From the NCBI GenBank assembly GCA_911728435.2, contig OU452199.1:43597253-43661252 (forward strand): DNA of 64,000 nt, read 5' to 3'. A program made the translations under genes and the position numbers. Source of the stretch: Apoderus coryli (taxonomy: Eukaryota; Arthropoda; Insecta; Coleoptera; Attelabidae). This document shows positions 1 through 9,049 of this stretch, piece by piece. The notes beneath the pieces were generated by a model, which was not told the DNA's origin, did no database searches, and saw nothing but the letters and a program-made list of their open reading frames with translations. How positions within the stretch are numbered: the stretch's first letter is position 1; every line of letters begins with the position of its first letter.

Positions 1-420
1 ATATTATTTTGTTAAAGTCAAAATACAACAAAAATTCTGTAAGAAAAATTTAGATGCTCTAGAAACATGGTTTTAAAAATGTATCCACGTTGGATACACG
101 TGGCCAATTTATCATTTTTGCATATTATACCCACGTGCCTCCAACGCAGATACAAATGAAACCATAAATATACATACATCGTTGAGATGAGGACCAAAAA
201 TGGTACCAAAAATTGGCAATGAAACTGCTAGCGGGTGGGTAGGTACTGCAGTAGTAAAAAAAATTACACCAGGAAATCAAAATGCCAAAAAAAATTATTT
301 AGAAGAAATGCAACACCTACTGAAGTGAATCTTCAAGCTGCTGCACAACATTATTTAGAAGAAAGTCAGGGTTCTGGCAGAAAACTATGGTCGATATTTA
401 AACTGTTACAAAAAAAAAAA
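1..420. other. AT-rich DNA, no gene recognised
   Basis: No gene is supported. The stretch holds one of the GTATCC/GGATAC interrupted palindromes (81-97) and two CACGTG-type hexamers nearby. A short open frame at 235-447 faintly resembles the N-terminal helix-turn-helix of pogo-type transposases, but the match is too weak to call. Confidence 0.4.
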
Positions 421-587
421 CGTGTTGTTATGGGACCTTTTATATAGTGAAAAGGTCCCATAACAACACGTGCAAAGCCTGCATATAACACGGATACATA
501 CGGCTAGAAATATAAAAACCAGTTTGTATCCGAGGTGGATACGTGTAGTCCTTGAAACAGTGTGTTTCATGTATCCATGTTGGATAC
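81..587. repeat. Three interrupted palindromes GTATCC-N5-GGATAC
   Basis: Seventeen-base interrupted palindromes occur at 81-97, 526-542 and 571-587. The outer hexamers are invariant and the five central bases vary (ACGTT, GAGGT, ATGTT). A 13-mer, GGATACATACGGC, recurs at 492-504 and 582-594. They may be subterminal repeats of an unrecognised element or paired binding sites; the sequence alone does not decide. Confidence 0.5.
421..470. repeat. Perfect 21-bp hairpin
   Basis: Arms 421-441 and 450-470 are perfect reverse complements (starting CGTGTTGTTA) around an 8-base loop. A stem this perfect with so short a loop suggests a recent snap-back event or two abutting terminal repeats. It follows a run of A residues. 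No RNA gene is claimed. Confidence 0.75.
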
Positions 588-1280
588 ATACGGCATTCAA
601 CGTGTTAAATATGAATCCAAGAGAAGGAGCAAGCCATTGGATAGACCAAAACGACACAATTTTCCAGCAAAAACACGTCGATATTGCTTTTGAGGGGGAA
701 TATTGAATCGGATCGAACAATTTCATTTATTCTTGTTATACGTATTGCCTTGAGAATTATAAAATTGGGGAGCCTGGGGGTCAAGGAGGTGTCGAACGCA
801 AAATTCCACCAGCAATTATTTCACCTCAAAAACAAAATCGAAGTGTTTTTGCCGACTATAGTGTCAAATTTTAAAATGAAGGCACTGTATAAATTTATAA
901 TTAAAATAGTAATTGTAACAAAATTTGAAAACATTATGATATTCAATTAATTCTATTTTATGCATCCAAAATGATAGCATTAAGTGAACATTTTCAATTT
1001 TTAGTAACTATTATACCAGGTTACAGCTGATTCAGTGTGTCCCATGAGGATTTTCTAATCTATTAGGTTAGCTAATAATAATAATAATAATAATAATTAT
1101 GGCACAAAATTGCTGATTGATAAATTTGTTTATGGTGAACTAGAACTTTATTAGCTAAGCAAAGCAAGCAGACCAGGGTATTTAAACTATGTGTATAACT
1201 TTCAATAATTGTTATGCATGCAGAAATATGTTATTGTTTTAGATTCTAGTTAAATGTCCACGGATAGAGTTTGGAAGAGG
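588..1280. other. No gene; short AAT microsatellite
   Basis: AT-rich DNA without a recognisable gene or element. An (AAT)n microsatellite lies at 1073-1098. Such runs often mark LINE 3' tails in this window, but no LINE coding remnant adjoins this one. Confidence 0.45.
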
Positions 1281-1701
1281 AAAAACTTTTTTATTTGTCG
1301 ATTTAGAAGAAAAAGTCATTCTTTATAAAAACGTCTGCTTGTGTCAAAACTACAATTTCGCGTTCGAAATTTACGATTACTATACAGGGTATATCAAAAA
1401 TAACATTTTTAATGATTTTGATTATTTTAATTTAATGAAAATATTTTCAAAACCGTGATTTGTTACACCAATTGTGCAAAAAACACTAATAAACTTTTTT
1501 CTCAAAGTGGTTAATTTCATAGCTACTATTAAAATAATAAAATAAAAAAAAACAAGGAAATCCAAATCATTAAAAATGTTATTTTTGATATACCCTGTAT
1601 AGTAATCGTAAATTTCGTACTCGAAATTGTAGTTTTGACACAAGCAGACGTTTTTATAAAGAATGACTTTTTCTTCTAAATCTACACATAAAAAAGTTTT
1701 T
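1281..1701. mobile_element. Palindromic foldback with a mariner-type MITE at its centre
   Basis: About 420 bp form a near-perfect foldback. The arms are roughly 1281-1420 and 1562-1701; outer ends are AAAAACTTTTTT and AAAAAAGTTTTT. Inside sits a 213-bp unit, 1385-1597, that begins CAGGGTATATC and ends GATATACCCTG, with TA on both sides (1383-1384 and 1598-1599) as expected for Tc1/mariner-type insertion. About 104 bp beyond those TA dinucleotides are also inverted copies of each other, so the palindrome is larger than the presumed MITE. There is no coding capacity. It abuts the Penelope-like fragment that follows. Confidence 0.75.
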
Positions 1702-1792
1702 GCTTTTCACCAATGAGTTGTGTTCTAAGATTAAAAATGTTGGCGTGCCTTCTTCTTCTTTGCTGTTCTCACTTGATGTAACTAATTTATAT
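1702..1792 (+). pseudogene. Penelope-like RT fragment, 5' piece
   Basis: The frame reads through FTNELCSKIKNV and SLLFSLDVTNLY. The second part matches the first catalytic block of Penelope-like reverse transcriptases, where a SLDVxxLYxNIP-type motif carries a metal-binding Asp. It stops abruptly at the LINE insertion near 1792. The expected next segment, up to the YVDD box, is missing, and the element resumes at 2746. I read it as the left part of one PLE split by a LINE, with loss of target DNA at the insertion. PLE reverse transcriptases copy element RNA into the chromosome. Confidence 0.6.
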
Positions 1793-2745
1793 AAAATGGG
1801 AACACCACAGGGGAGTATACTCGGACCCCTTCTATTTTTAATATATATCAATGATCTGCCAGAGAATATTAAACATGCTTCTTTGTATATGTATGCTGAT
1901 GACACGACGATGTTAATTTACGATAAGGACCCTGATGTGTTACTCACCAAAATTAACAAAACGTTGGATGAATTTCAGGCTTGGTGTTATAACAATCGCT
2001 TAATAATAAACTATGGCAAGACGGTGGCTATGCGCTTCAATAGATATAAATCGGTAAATTTTAACATAACTTTTAATAACGCAGCTTTGCCATGGTCGGA
2101 ATCAGCGAAATTGTTGGGAGTGTATGTTGACGAGAGATTGAGTTGGACCACGGACAATGACAATCTATGTGGTCGCCTGTGTAAGGGTTTGTATGTGTTG
2201 CATTCACTGAGTAGGCACATGGACAGAAAATCATTGCTTGTTGTCTATTTTGCCCTAATCTACTCTATCATAGCTTATAACATCGTGGCATGGGGTGGAT
2301 GCGCGGAAGCACAGAGAGTGTTTATTTTGCAAAAAAGAGCTATAAGATGTGTCTTTGGAATACCTAATACAGGAACATGTAGGGATGCTTTTAAGGACAA
2401 CAAAATTCTCACTGTGCCGTGCATCTACCTGTATAAGATTCTGCGCTCGACGTTCAGGAACAAAGCTCAAATCCCAACTTCTGGGGACAATCACGGCTAT
2501 TTTACTAGAAGGAGAGATCACTTATACTTACCTCGACCTCAGCATGAATATTATAAAAAATCTCCTTTGTATGCTGGAGGGAAATTTTTCAACATGCTTC
2601 CCTCTGATGTGAGGGGCTGCCAATCGGAAGGCGTATTTAAGAGAGCGATAAAGCAGTACCTTACGGAGGGTGCATTTTACAGCCTGCATGGAGTGTTCTT
2701 TTCTTAGTGACCCTCAGTTTGCTGGGAGGATTCTATTTATTACAG
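1793..2745 (+). mobile_element. 5'-truncated Jockey-like LINE inserted in a PLE
   Basis: This LINE fragment starts inside the reverse transcriptase at MGTPQGSILGPLL, followed by an intact YADD box (residues 65-68 of the 335-residue open frame 1700-2707). It then shows the thumb region with LLGVYVDERLSW, LQKRAIRCVFG and the conserved TRRRDHLYLPRP tail. The stop is at 2705-2707, and only about 38 bp follow before Penelope sequence resumes, so most of the 3' UTR is absent. The open frame begins in PLE sequence and runs through the junction without a stop, so the track of codons is a chimera. The C-terminus closely resembles the LINE at 57755-58740, so both belong to one family. It lacks endonuclease, ORF1 and the first RT block, and is not autonomous. 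Confidence 0.8.
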
Positions 2746-3800
2746 ATATGTGGACGATTGTGTCATTTTGTTTGATGGCACTCCAACTGTTATTTTTGAT
2801 TTTTTGAATTTTGTTAATTCCCTACACCCCAATATCAATTTTACAATTGAAGTCGAATCTAACAACAAACTTTCGTTTTTGGACATTTGGATTATTAGAG
2901 ATGTTCTAGCGCATCGTTTTGAGTTTGAGGTATATAGAAAACCGACCACAACTGACACTTTGATTCCTTTTAAATCTAACCACCCGTTTAGTCATAATTT
3001 CGCTTCTTTCAACTGTTTGTTTCATAGGGATTTTTCTTTACCACTTAGTGGTGATGGGTTTGAGAGAGAGATTAATGTGATTAAACAATTAGCACATAAT
3101 AATGGTTACCCTCTTACAACCATTATGAAACTATATTTTAGATTCTATACAAGATTTAGACTTTCTTTTACGGTTGTAAGTCCTCTTGTGGAACACATAA
3201 GATATGTCTCTCTTACTTATACCGGTAGCTATTGTCTTAAGATTGCTAAAATGATAAGAAGTAGTATTCCGGATATTGTCGTTAGTTTTAGAACTGTTAA
3301 CAACGTTAGCCTTTGTCTAGTGAATTCTAAATTGTTCAATTTTTGTGCCCCTCTTTAATGTTTTTTTTTTTGCTTGCCTCATTTAAATTTACTATTTTTA
3401 CGATTCTTTAGAATTTCAGTCCAGTTCAATTCAATTCTTTTTGGACATACTGCACTTATAGAAAAAGGTTAAACGTTTTTCGTTTTTTCCTTTTGATATA
3501 TTTGAATCTGGTCTTGGATGCATTAAAATTCTTATTTTATTTATTTACTCAACACAGGTGTTTGTTTTCGTGTAATGTTTGATATTTTTTCTACACAGAT
3601 GTTTTTGTAAGAATGGTAAGATTTTTACCTTATGAACTTATGTATAGATTTGTTGCCCGTTGTACGTTTTATTTATGTATTTACTTTTTCTCTTATGCGT
3701 TCGTTTTTATCTTTATTGTTGGACTGATGATGGCTTGTTGAGCCGCAACTAGTTTCCTTTTTCATAACTAAATTAAAGATTTTGTGGAGTTGACTTTGAA
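2746..3800 (+). mobile_element. Penelope-like element, 3' part
   Basis: After the LINE, Penelope sequence resumes with YVDD at 2747-2758, then the typical FLNFVNSLHPNINFTIEVE, LSFLDIWIIR, FEVYRKPTTTD and HNNGYPLT blocks of PLE reverse transcriptases, ending at a stop at 3356-3358. The frame ends at VNSKLFNFCAPL, where canonical animal PLEs continue into a GIY-YIG endonuclease; that domain is not found, so it is deleted. A 3' region follows with the PLE-like order CTGATGATGGCTT, AGCCGCAACTAG and a terminal GTGGAGTTGACTTT near 3784-3797. The first of these is a degenerate hammerhead-like core (see 3724-3749). It resembles the 3' ends at 59245-59395. Confidence 0.75.
3724..3749 (+). ncRNA. Degenerate hammerhead-ribozyme-like core in the PLE 3' region
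   Basis: CTGATGA (3724-3730) is followed by a small stem (TGGCT with AGCCG, loop TGTTG) and then GCAAC (3745-3749), one change from the expected GAAAC. CTGANGA, stem II and GAAA are the catalytic core order of hammerhead ribozymes, which are known from Penelope-like elements. The substitution falls in an invariant core position, so this copy should be inactive. Confidence 0.5.
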
Positions 3801-3825
3801 AGTTTTTGTTTGTTTTCTTTTATTT

Positions 3826-4051
3826 GAAATATAAGTTTATACGGTTTCCGGATCCAGCCCCATCCAAGATCCTCACAATCTTCTTCTGCGCATAAACTTT
3901 GTATGGGACAGAAGATGCACCCATACCCATACCCCATACTAGAGATGTGTTCACTCCAATTAAGATTGTGATCCAAAGCGATGCCCAGTAATCTAACCGA
4001 GATGCTCTTCATTATACTACAAATAATGCCGTGTCCTTTCACTATTAACAA
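3826..4051 (-). pseudogene. LINE reverse transcriptase thumb fragment
   Basis: Read on the minus strand, SVRLLGIALDHNLNWSEHIS matches the block after the palm domain of Jockey/CR1-type reverse transcriptases. After a frameshift, AQKKIVRILDGAGSGNRIN matches the following QKRAVR block. The piece is about 75 codons, truncated at both ends, with at least one internal deletion between the blocks. It abuts the PLE 3' end. No function is expected. Confidence 0.6.
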
Positions 4052-4728
4052 AAAATCAATCCTTCACGACTAATTCTGCAAAATTCGTATAGTATTTTTG
4101 TGTTATTATAAAAAAATAATTTTATTTCTAAATACATTTCCTTCGTTCCTTTTTTCCTTTCCTGTTATATATCTAATAAGCCTTACCTCGGTCTTACCAA
4201 ATTAAAGGACGATTTTCCTACGAAATCCTTCCGTTTTCCCAACAGCCTTCCGGTCATATCATTAATCACAAAGGCAAACCGGGAAAGGATTACCGACTTT
4301 TCTCTATAAATAAAGAGAAAATCCAAACGACGATATAAGAAATGCCCCATGGAGAAAATATATTGGTATGGCGTATATATTTAGTATTATGGTATCTCAA
4401 TTTACGAGACATGAAAATGAAATTGTAGAAAAAATACAAAAATTCCCATCAAAGTGAATTGCCATGAGGCGTTTTAAGACAAAAATGGATTCACAAAAGA
4501 ATATCATAGCAAAATTATAATAATAATAATAAACGCCTTTATTTTCCATTTTTAAATGGAATGCTCTGTATTTTTTTGCATTTTAAAATCTAGTCCATAA
4601 ACTATTTTTTTTCAGAAAAAGATAAATGACTATTTCTTCAAAAATTGGTGATTTGTGGACTTTAAGATTCAGTTTCTTCAAATTTCCTTACAGAATCGAT
4701 GATAACCTTAAAGAAAACACTATCAAAT
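4052..4728. other. No gene; LINE-tail-like AAT run
   Basis: No gene is seen. A (TAA)n run at about 4515-4533 is followed by AAACGCCTTTATTTTCC, which on the minus strand reads as an AATAAA signal and a trinucleotide tail of a LINE, but the body of that LINE is not recognisable. Confidence 0.4.
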
Positions 4729-5012
4729 GGTTTACAGACGCTTCCAAAATTAATAAAGCGACAGGAGAAGGAGAACTAGGTTAGGGCCTGGCACTAAATA
4801 CTATGGGAATATCCCCAGGGTATGGGCGCAGAGTAAGAGTAGCATAGTTTTCCTCGTTTGGAAACCTGGACATTCTGGTATCAGGGGAAACAAAAACAAA
4901 GAAAAGGAGGTGTCAAGAGAATCTCCTTGGAAACTTCAATCATGATGAAAGATGCAAAATCTGTTTGGATATCAGTAAGAACGGGCTACGTATTCTAACA
5001 CACATTTGTGAC
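4729..5012 (+). pseudogene. LINE RNase H remnant, left half of a split element
   Basis: IKWFTDASKINKATGEGELG matches the first RNase H block (xFTDGSKxxxGVGxG), and about 100 bp on, LVWKPGHSGIRGNK matches the WVPGHSGIxGNExAD block. The residues between are lost, so the domain has an internal deletion. SKNGLRILTHICDNH near 4975-5012 resembles the LTGHCxL motif that follows RNase H in I/Loa/R1-type LINEs. The right half appears at 6779-6965, on the far side of the Jockey-like element. RNase H would degrade the RNA strand after first-strand synthesis; this copy is dead. Confidence 0.6.
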
Positions 5013-5340
5013 AACCATTAGAGGTTGCATGTTTTGTACCAATGAAGAAACACTGGAGGTCCATACTCAGAGACTGGAAATAACGCGAGTTCAACAGTAT
5101 CGGAATTCTGAGCATGCAGAATTCTTCCACATAATCCATATTGAAAAGACTGCCCTGCAGGAATATACCACCAACCCAATCCAATTTTCTGACAATGTGT
5201 GTGAAATTTTTTGCAAAAAAAACAAGATCGCCAGAGGTTTGTCCCAAGACCACAAGTGTAAATCCTGGGCGACCAATTTTGCCTAACGTATTTTTGCAGA
5301 AAACGACCCTAAATCATCGAAGATTCAACAGAATGACACC
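5013..5340. other. Unassigned sequence between LINE pieces
   Basis: About 330 bp between the RNase H remnant and the recognisable start of the nested LINE. Open frames here resemble no family I know. It may be degraded 5' sequence of either element. Confidence 0.4.
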
Positions 5341-6775
5341 TATGGCAAGATTAGCATTAAGATTGGCATTACAAAACCAGTTCAGTAAAATCTTTGAATC
5401 TTTATTTAACAATAGACTTAATGATTATCTGGAAAAACATAAACTGCTTGCTCACAGCCAAAATGGATTTAGAAGCAATCGGTCAACAGAGACAGCTCTG
5501 AGTCAGGCTTTTGGTCACTTGTTTCATGTCCTTAATAACAGGCAAATGGTGGCTGGTATTTTCTTTGATCTGAGCAAGGCTTTTGATACAATAGGTCACA
5601 AGCTTCTGCTCTCAAAATTGGAGGATGTTGGAGTGCGTGGAACAACGTCTAAATGGATAGGAAGTTATCTCATGCATCGTACCCAGCAAGTAGAGATTGC
5701 GGGCGTTCGTTCAAAGGTGGAAATTGTGAGCAATGGGATACCACAGGGCTCATGTTTATCGCCAACTTTATTTAATATATTTATTAATACCTTGCCGGAC
5801 GTTTTGGGGGTTTTTGGCCTGCCCGTTCTTTATGCGCATGACACAAGTGTCCTTGTTTCAGCCGGGGATGAGAGTGGGTTGGTACGGTCTGCTAATGCCC
5901 TAGCTGGCGCGATGCACAGATGGTGCGAACACAATGGACTGGCACTCAATGCATCAAAAACTGTCTTTCTCCCAATTTCCATATCAAATAGGAACATGGA
6001 CCGAAGTTATTTAATAAGAGCCAAAAATAAATCTATTGAGCAGGTCAGTAGCTGTAGTAAAGAAATTGTCCAGCTACATATTCCTAATAAACAACATCAA
6101 AAATACTGTATCGAATGATATTCTTAAATTGATATACTCGTATTTTGGTCTGATACAGTCTACTTTAATGTATGGTGTTATATTTTGGGGGGGGGGGGGG
6201 GGGGGAGTAGGATTGCGAGGGTGTTTAGAACTCAAAAAAGGATCATCAGAGCGAGGCAGGGAATCTCTCAAACTACTTCCTGTAAGGACCATTTCAAAAA
6301 ATTGAAGTTAATGACATTACCTTCACTATACATGTACGCACTTATAATACATATAAAAAAACAAAATGAAAAATTGCCTAAATCAGAAGATATACATAGT
6401 CACAATACTAGAAATAAAAATAACTTAGTATTACCATTCTCCAGATCAACTACTGGCCAAAAGAACCCTAACTACATAGGTGTTAAATGTTTCAATAAAA
6501 TTTTAAAAATACAAAAGTTTCAAAACATTTCTATCAAAAAATTGAAACTGGAGCTGAGAACCTTTTTTATAGAGAAATGTTTTTATTCTGTAGACGAGTT
6601 TTTAAATTGTACTAATGAATAGTTTTAAGTCCCGAATTATAGCGGGTTATGTATGAATATTATTGTTTTTGTGTTGTATGTAATATTATTGACTATCCCA
6701 TAATGTGACATGTCATATTATATATTGTTATCATTCTGAGGAGCAAAGAATAAATAAAAAAAAATAAATAAATTA
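5341..6775 (+). mobile_element. Jockey-clade LINE, 5'-truncated, with frameshifts
   Basis: Reverse-transcriptase blocks appear in order: ALQNQFSKIFESLFNNRL, GFRSNRSTETAL, FFDLSKAFDTI (motif A, intact Asp), GIPQGSCLSPTLFN (motif B), then YAHDTSVLV where YADD is expected. The first catalytic Asp of that box has become His, so the polymerase is dead. The thumb continues in other frames (SSYIFLINNIKNTVSND, FRTQKRIIRARQG) to the C-terminus ending FYSVDEFLNCTNE at 6622. The frame breaks near 6100, and again at a 19-G run (6187-6205) within the WGG codons. A 3' UTR with AATAAA ends in an A-rich tail near 6775. It lies inside the RNase H-bearing LINE remnant. Confidence 0.8.
6187..6205 (+). repeat. 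Poly-G tract of 19 in LINE coding sequence
   Basis: Nineteen consecutive G residues replace the two or three GG-rich codons that usually follow FW in this part of the reverse transcriptase. The run shifts the frame. It looks like slippage expansion of a glycine-codon stretch and could form quadruplex structure. An assembly or sequencing error in run length is possible. Confidence 0.8.
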
Positions 6776-6778
6776 CAC

Positions 6779-6965
6779 CCAGAAGAAAGAGACGAATCCA
6801 GATTCTGGAGGGAGAAGGAATAAACTCCTGATCACCTAGTAATAGATTGCGCCTCTCTCAGAAACCAACGCAAGGGCATGAAATCGTGCCAGATTGAGCC
6901 TGAAATCAGCCGGAGGTCACAAGAGCTCTAGAACTTGATGGGAGTTGTAACTTGAGACACAGATT
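6779..6965 (+). pseudogene. LINE C-terminal cysteine/histidine remnant, right half
   Basis: Translation gives EERDESRFWREKE, a stop, then TPDHLVIDCASLRNQRKG. This resembles the CRFC-EEEETPxHLLxDCPxLxxxR block at the C-terminus of RNase H-bearing LINEs. It is the natural continuation of the remnant at 4729-5012, so the Jockey-like element was inserted between the two. The first cysteines are mutated and stops are present. Confidence 0.5.
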
Positions 6966-7064
6966 AAGTAACTCAAGGTCACAGTGTATCAAACACCCCT
7001 AATTTTACTCTTAAATTGAACGTTAAGTTGTTCCAACATTTTATTGCGTTATTTCTTGTTACAG

Positions 7065-7264
7065 ATTGATGACGTTATCACATACCATGGATTCCTATCG
7101 GCAATCAATTCACGCAACTTCTAAAAACTCTCGATTTTCTCTCAAAGTGTCGCGATAAAAAAACTCCAGACACTACTTCGGACAATGTCGTTAGGAAAAT
7201 GCGACACCAACTCATTTGGCGTGTTCAATAAGAAATAATAAAAACTTATTTAAGCTATCGCAAT
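7065..7264 (+). other. Putative 5' UTR part of a host exon
   Basis: A pyrimidine-rich stretch ends in TTTCTTGTTACAG, a good 3' splice site at 7064/7065. The 200 bp up to the ATG at 7265 match no element I recognise. Two short upstream open frames occur: 7087-7158 (24 codons with stop, in the strong context ACCATGG) and 7185-7238 (18 codons with stop). If transcribed, they would lower translation of the main frame or require reinitiation. Confidence 0.5.
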
Positions 7265-7340
7265 ATGGAAGTCGATAATTTTCGAATTCTGTGGATCCTT
7301 CTAGTAACATCTATGGTTTGGAATTACATTGGAGCGCAGG
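7265..7340 (+). CDS. First coding exon of a secreted or membrane protein (signal peptide)
   Basis: The ATG at 7265 opens 25 codons plus one base, ending at a perfect donor, G|GTAAGT, at 7340/7341, giving a phase-1 intron. The peptide has a short polar start (MEVDNFR), a hydrophobic core (ILWILLVTSMVW) and a small-residue cleavage region (IGAQ), so it is a textbook signal peptide. A signal-peptide exon ending in phase 1 before a long intron is typical of insect secreted and cell-surface proteins, including immunoglobulin-superfamily receptors, but nothing here identifies the family. The start is chosen because it alone gives the signal peptide in frame with the donor. A truncated LINE lies within about 10-15 bp of the donor. 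No convincing second exon is nearby; a weak candidate is at 49055-49121. Confidence 0.6.
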
Positions 7341-7351
7341 GTAAGTGTTAG

Positions 7352-8335
7352 TTGTTAGACTTTAATGTAAGTTTAGGCAAATTTAAATTCATGGAGAGGA
7401 TTGATTTTACACTAAGGAAAAATTTTACTAGCGAACACAATACTTATAAGTTTCTTGGAGTAATTGTAGACCCAAAATTGACATGGAAAGATCAGATCGA
7501 TTGCCTAGCCACAAAATTGTCCAGTGTGGTTTATCTCTTGCGAAAACTATTGACTACATGTTCACAAGAAGTCTTGCGTTGCGCATATATGGGATACTTT
7601 CAGGGCCTAATTAGTTATAGCGTTCTGTTTTCGGGCAAGGCACCGCAATGGCAAACTATCTTTAAAATTCAAAAGGCGGCTGTACGCGTAATGGTTAAAG
7701 CTGGATATAGAGAGCCATGCAAACCCTTCTTTAAAAAATTAAATATTTTAACAGTTCCTGCTCTGTATATTTGGCAGTGCATTTTTTATATTAGGGAAAA
7801 TCTCAATACTTTAATAAGTCATGAGGATCTATACTGTTATGAAACGCGGCATAAGAAAAACCTGTGTCTGCCCCGGCACAGATTAGCTTTCACAGATCGA
7901 CAGTTTCAGGTTATGGCCGTTAGGTTCTATAATCACCTCCCTCGTCAGATAAAAGATATTGCGAACCATAATAAATTTAAAGTTGAAGTGAAAAAACAAC
8001 TTCTTGAGATTGTCCCATATGACTATGCTGACTATCTCACCTACAAATGTTGAGTGAATTTTTTACATTCCAGTGCTTTGTTAATCTTAAGTTATATTAT
8101 AGTCTGTTGATTGTTGTTGTAATATTTGAATTGTGCCCCTTTAGACTATTTATTGAAGTTTTAAGTGACTTTTATGTACTTTGTTTTACTGTTTTGTATT
8201 TGTACTATTTACACACGTATTTGTTGTTTGAGTATTTTGTTTGTTTATATTGTATTTTTATTTATGTACATACTAAATGTGACGATGCCAATAACTATTG
8301 TTATATAGGCAAATAAAGCATTATTATTATCATGA
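7352..8335 (+). mobile_element. 5'-truncated Jockey-like LINE just behind the splice donor
   Basis: An intact 233-codon frame (7352-8053) covers only the thumb and C-terminal part of a Jockey/CR1-type reverse transcriptase: YKFLGVIVDPKLTWKDQID, FKIQKAAVRVMVKAG, KLNILTVPALYIW and HKKNLCLPRHRL. The palm with its catalytic Asp residues is absent. A 3' UTR of about 260 bp ends at AATAAAGCATTATTATTATC near 8313-8332. The lack of stops suggests a younger insertion than most here. It lies in the first bases of the presumed intron after the signal-peptide exon, same strand, so its AATAAA could cause premature polyadenylation of host transcripts. Confidence 0.8.
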
Positions 8336-9049
8336 TTTCTTATTGATTTGATAAAGATAGAAAATTGTAGAACCCTGTAACAAAAATAATAAATTTATTC
8401 CATTATTTTTTAGTTCTCCCACAGGTAATATAAAGTGTTCCAATCTAACACTAACCCATACATATAGACAGAGATTCAATCACCAAAAACAAAAGTTAAT
8501 CTTACATTTTTATCGACAACCTCCACCACCAAAGTAAAACTTTTGTTGTTTTAGATGGCAATATCCAATTGTTATTTGCTTGATGACATGGAAAACTTTT
8601 CGGTTTTCACACAGCCGACGCTTTCCCACGTTTTACCGCATCAAAAACACCATCAGTGATAGTCGTATCCTATACTTGCCAAACTTGTATTTTATTCATT
8701 TAATTAACAAAAGACACTTGCGTTTGTTTGGGAAAGTTTGGAACAAGCTGGTTTTTGATAGACGTTCTCATTATGTCTTCGAAAACTCAAATTATTGGAA
8801 TGCGTAAGGGATACAATGAAGGGCAATAACGACGTTATATCCAGGGATGGTTCCGAAAGAAATTCGCTAACATGTGTGCACAGTTAGGGAGGGTAATTTT
8901 CGCTCATTAGTTGTGGAACAGTAACGCAACGAAAGTGTTGATCTTAATTAGTGTAAATTACTGCTTTCTGCTTGAAAAATAGTTTCTTTATATGCTAAAA
9001 TCTTCTCGCATCAATATCAATTATATACATTGGCAATTCAAACAAATAA
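8336..9049. other. No gene recognised
   Basis: AT-rich single-copy-looking DNA between two LINEs. Short open frames (for example 8580-8807) show no family features. Confidence 0.4.

Noticed and set aside
235..447. pogo/Tigger-like transposase N-terminus
   Set aside because: Only a vague helix-turn-helix resemblance (VNLQAAAQHYLEESQGSGRKL); no second block and no nearby catalytic region.
8047..8316. 89-codon hydrophobic frame after the LINE stop
   Set aside because: It lies in the T-rich LINE 3' UTR; such frames are expected by composition.
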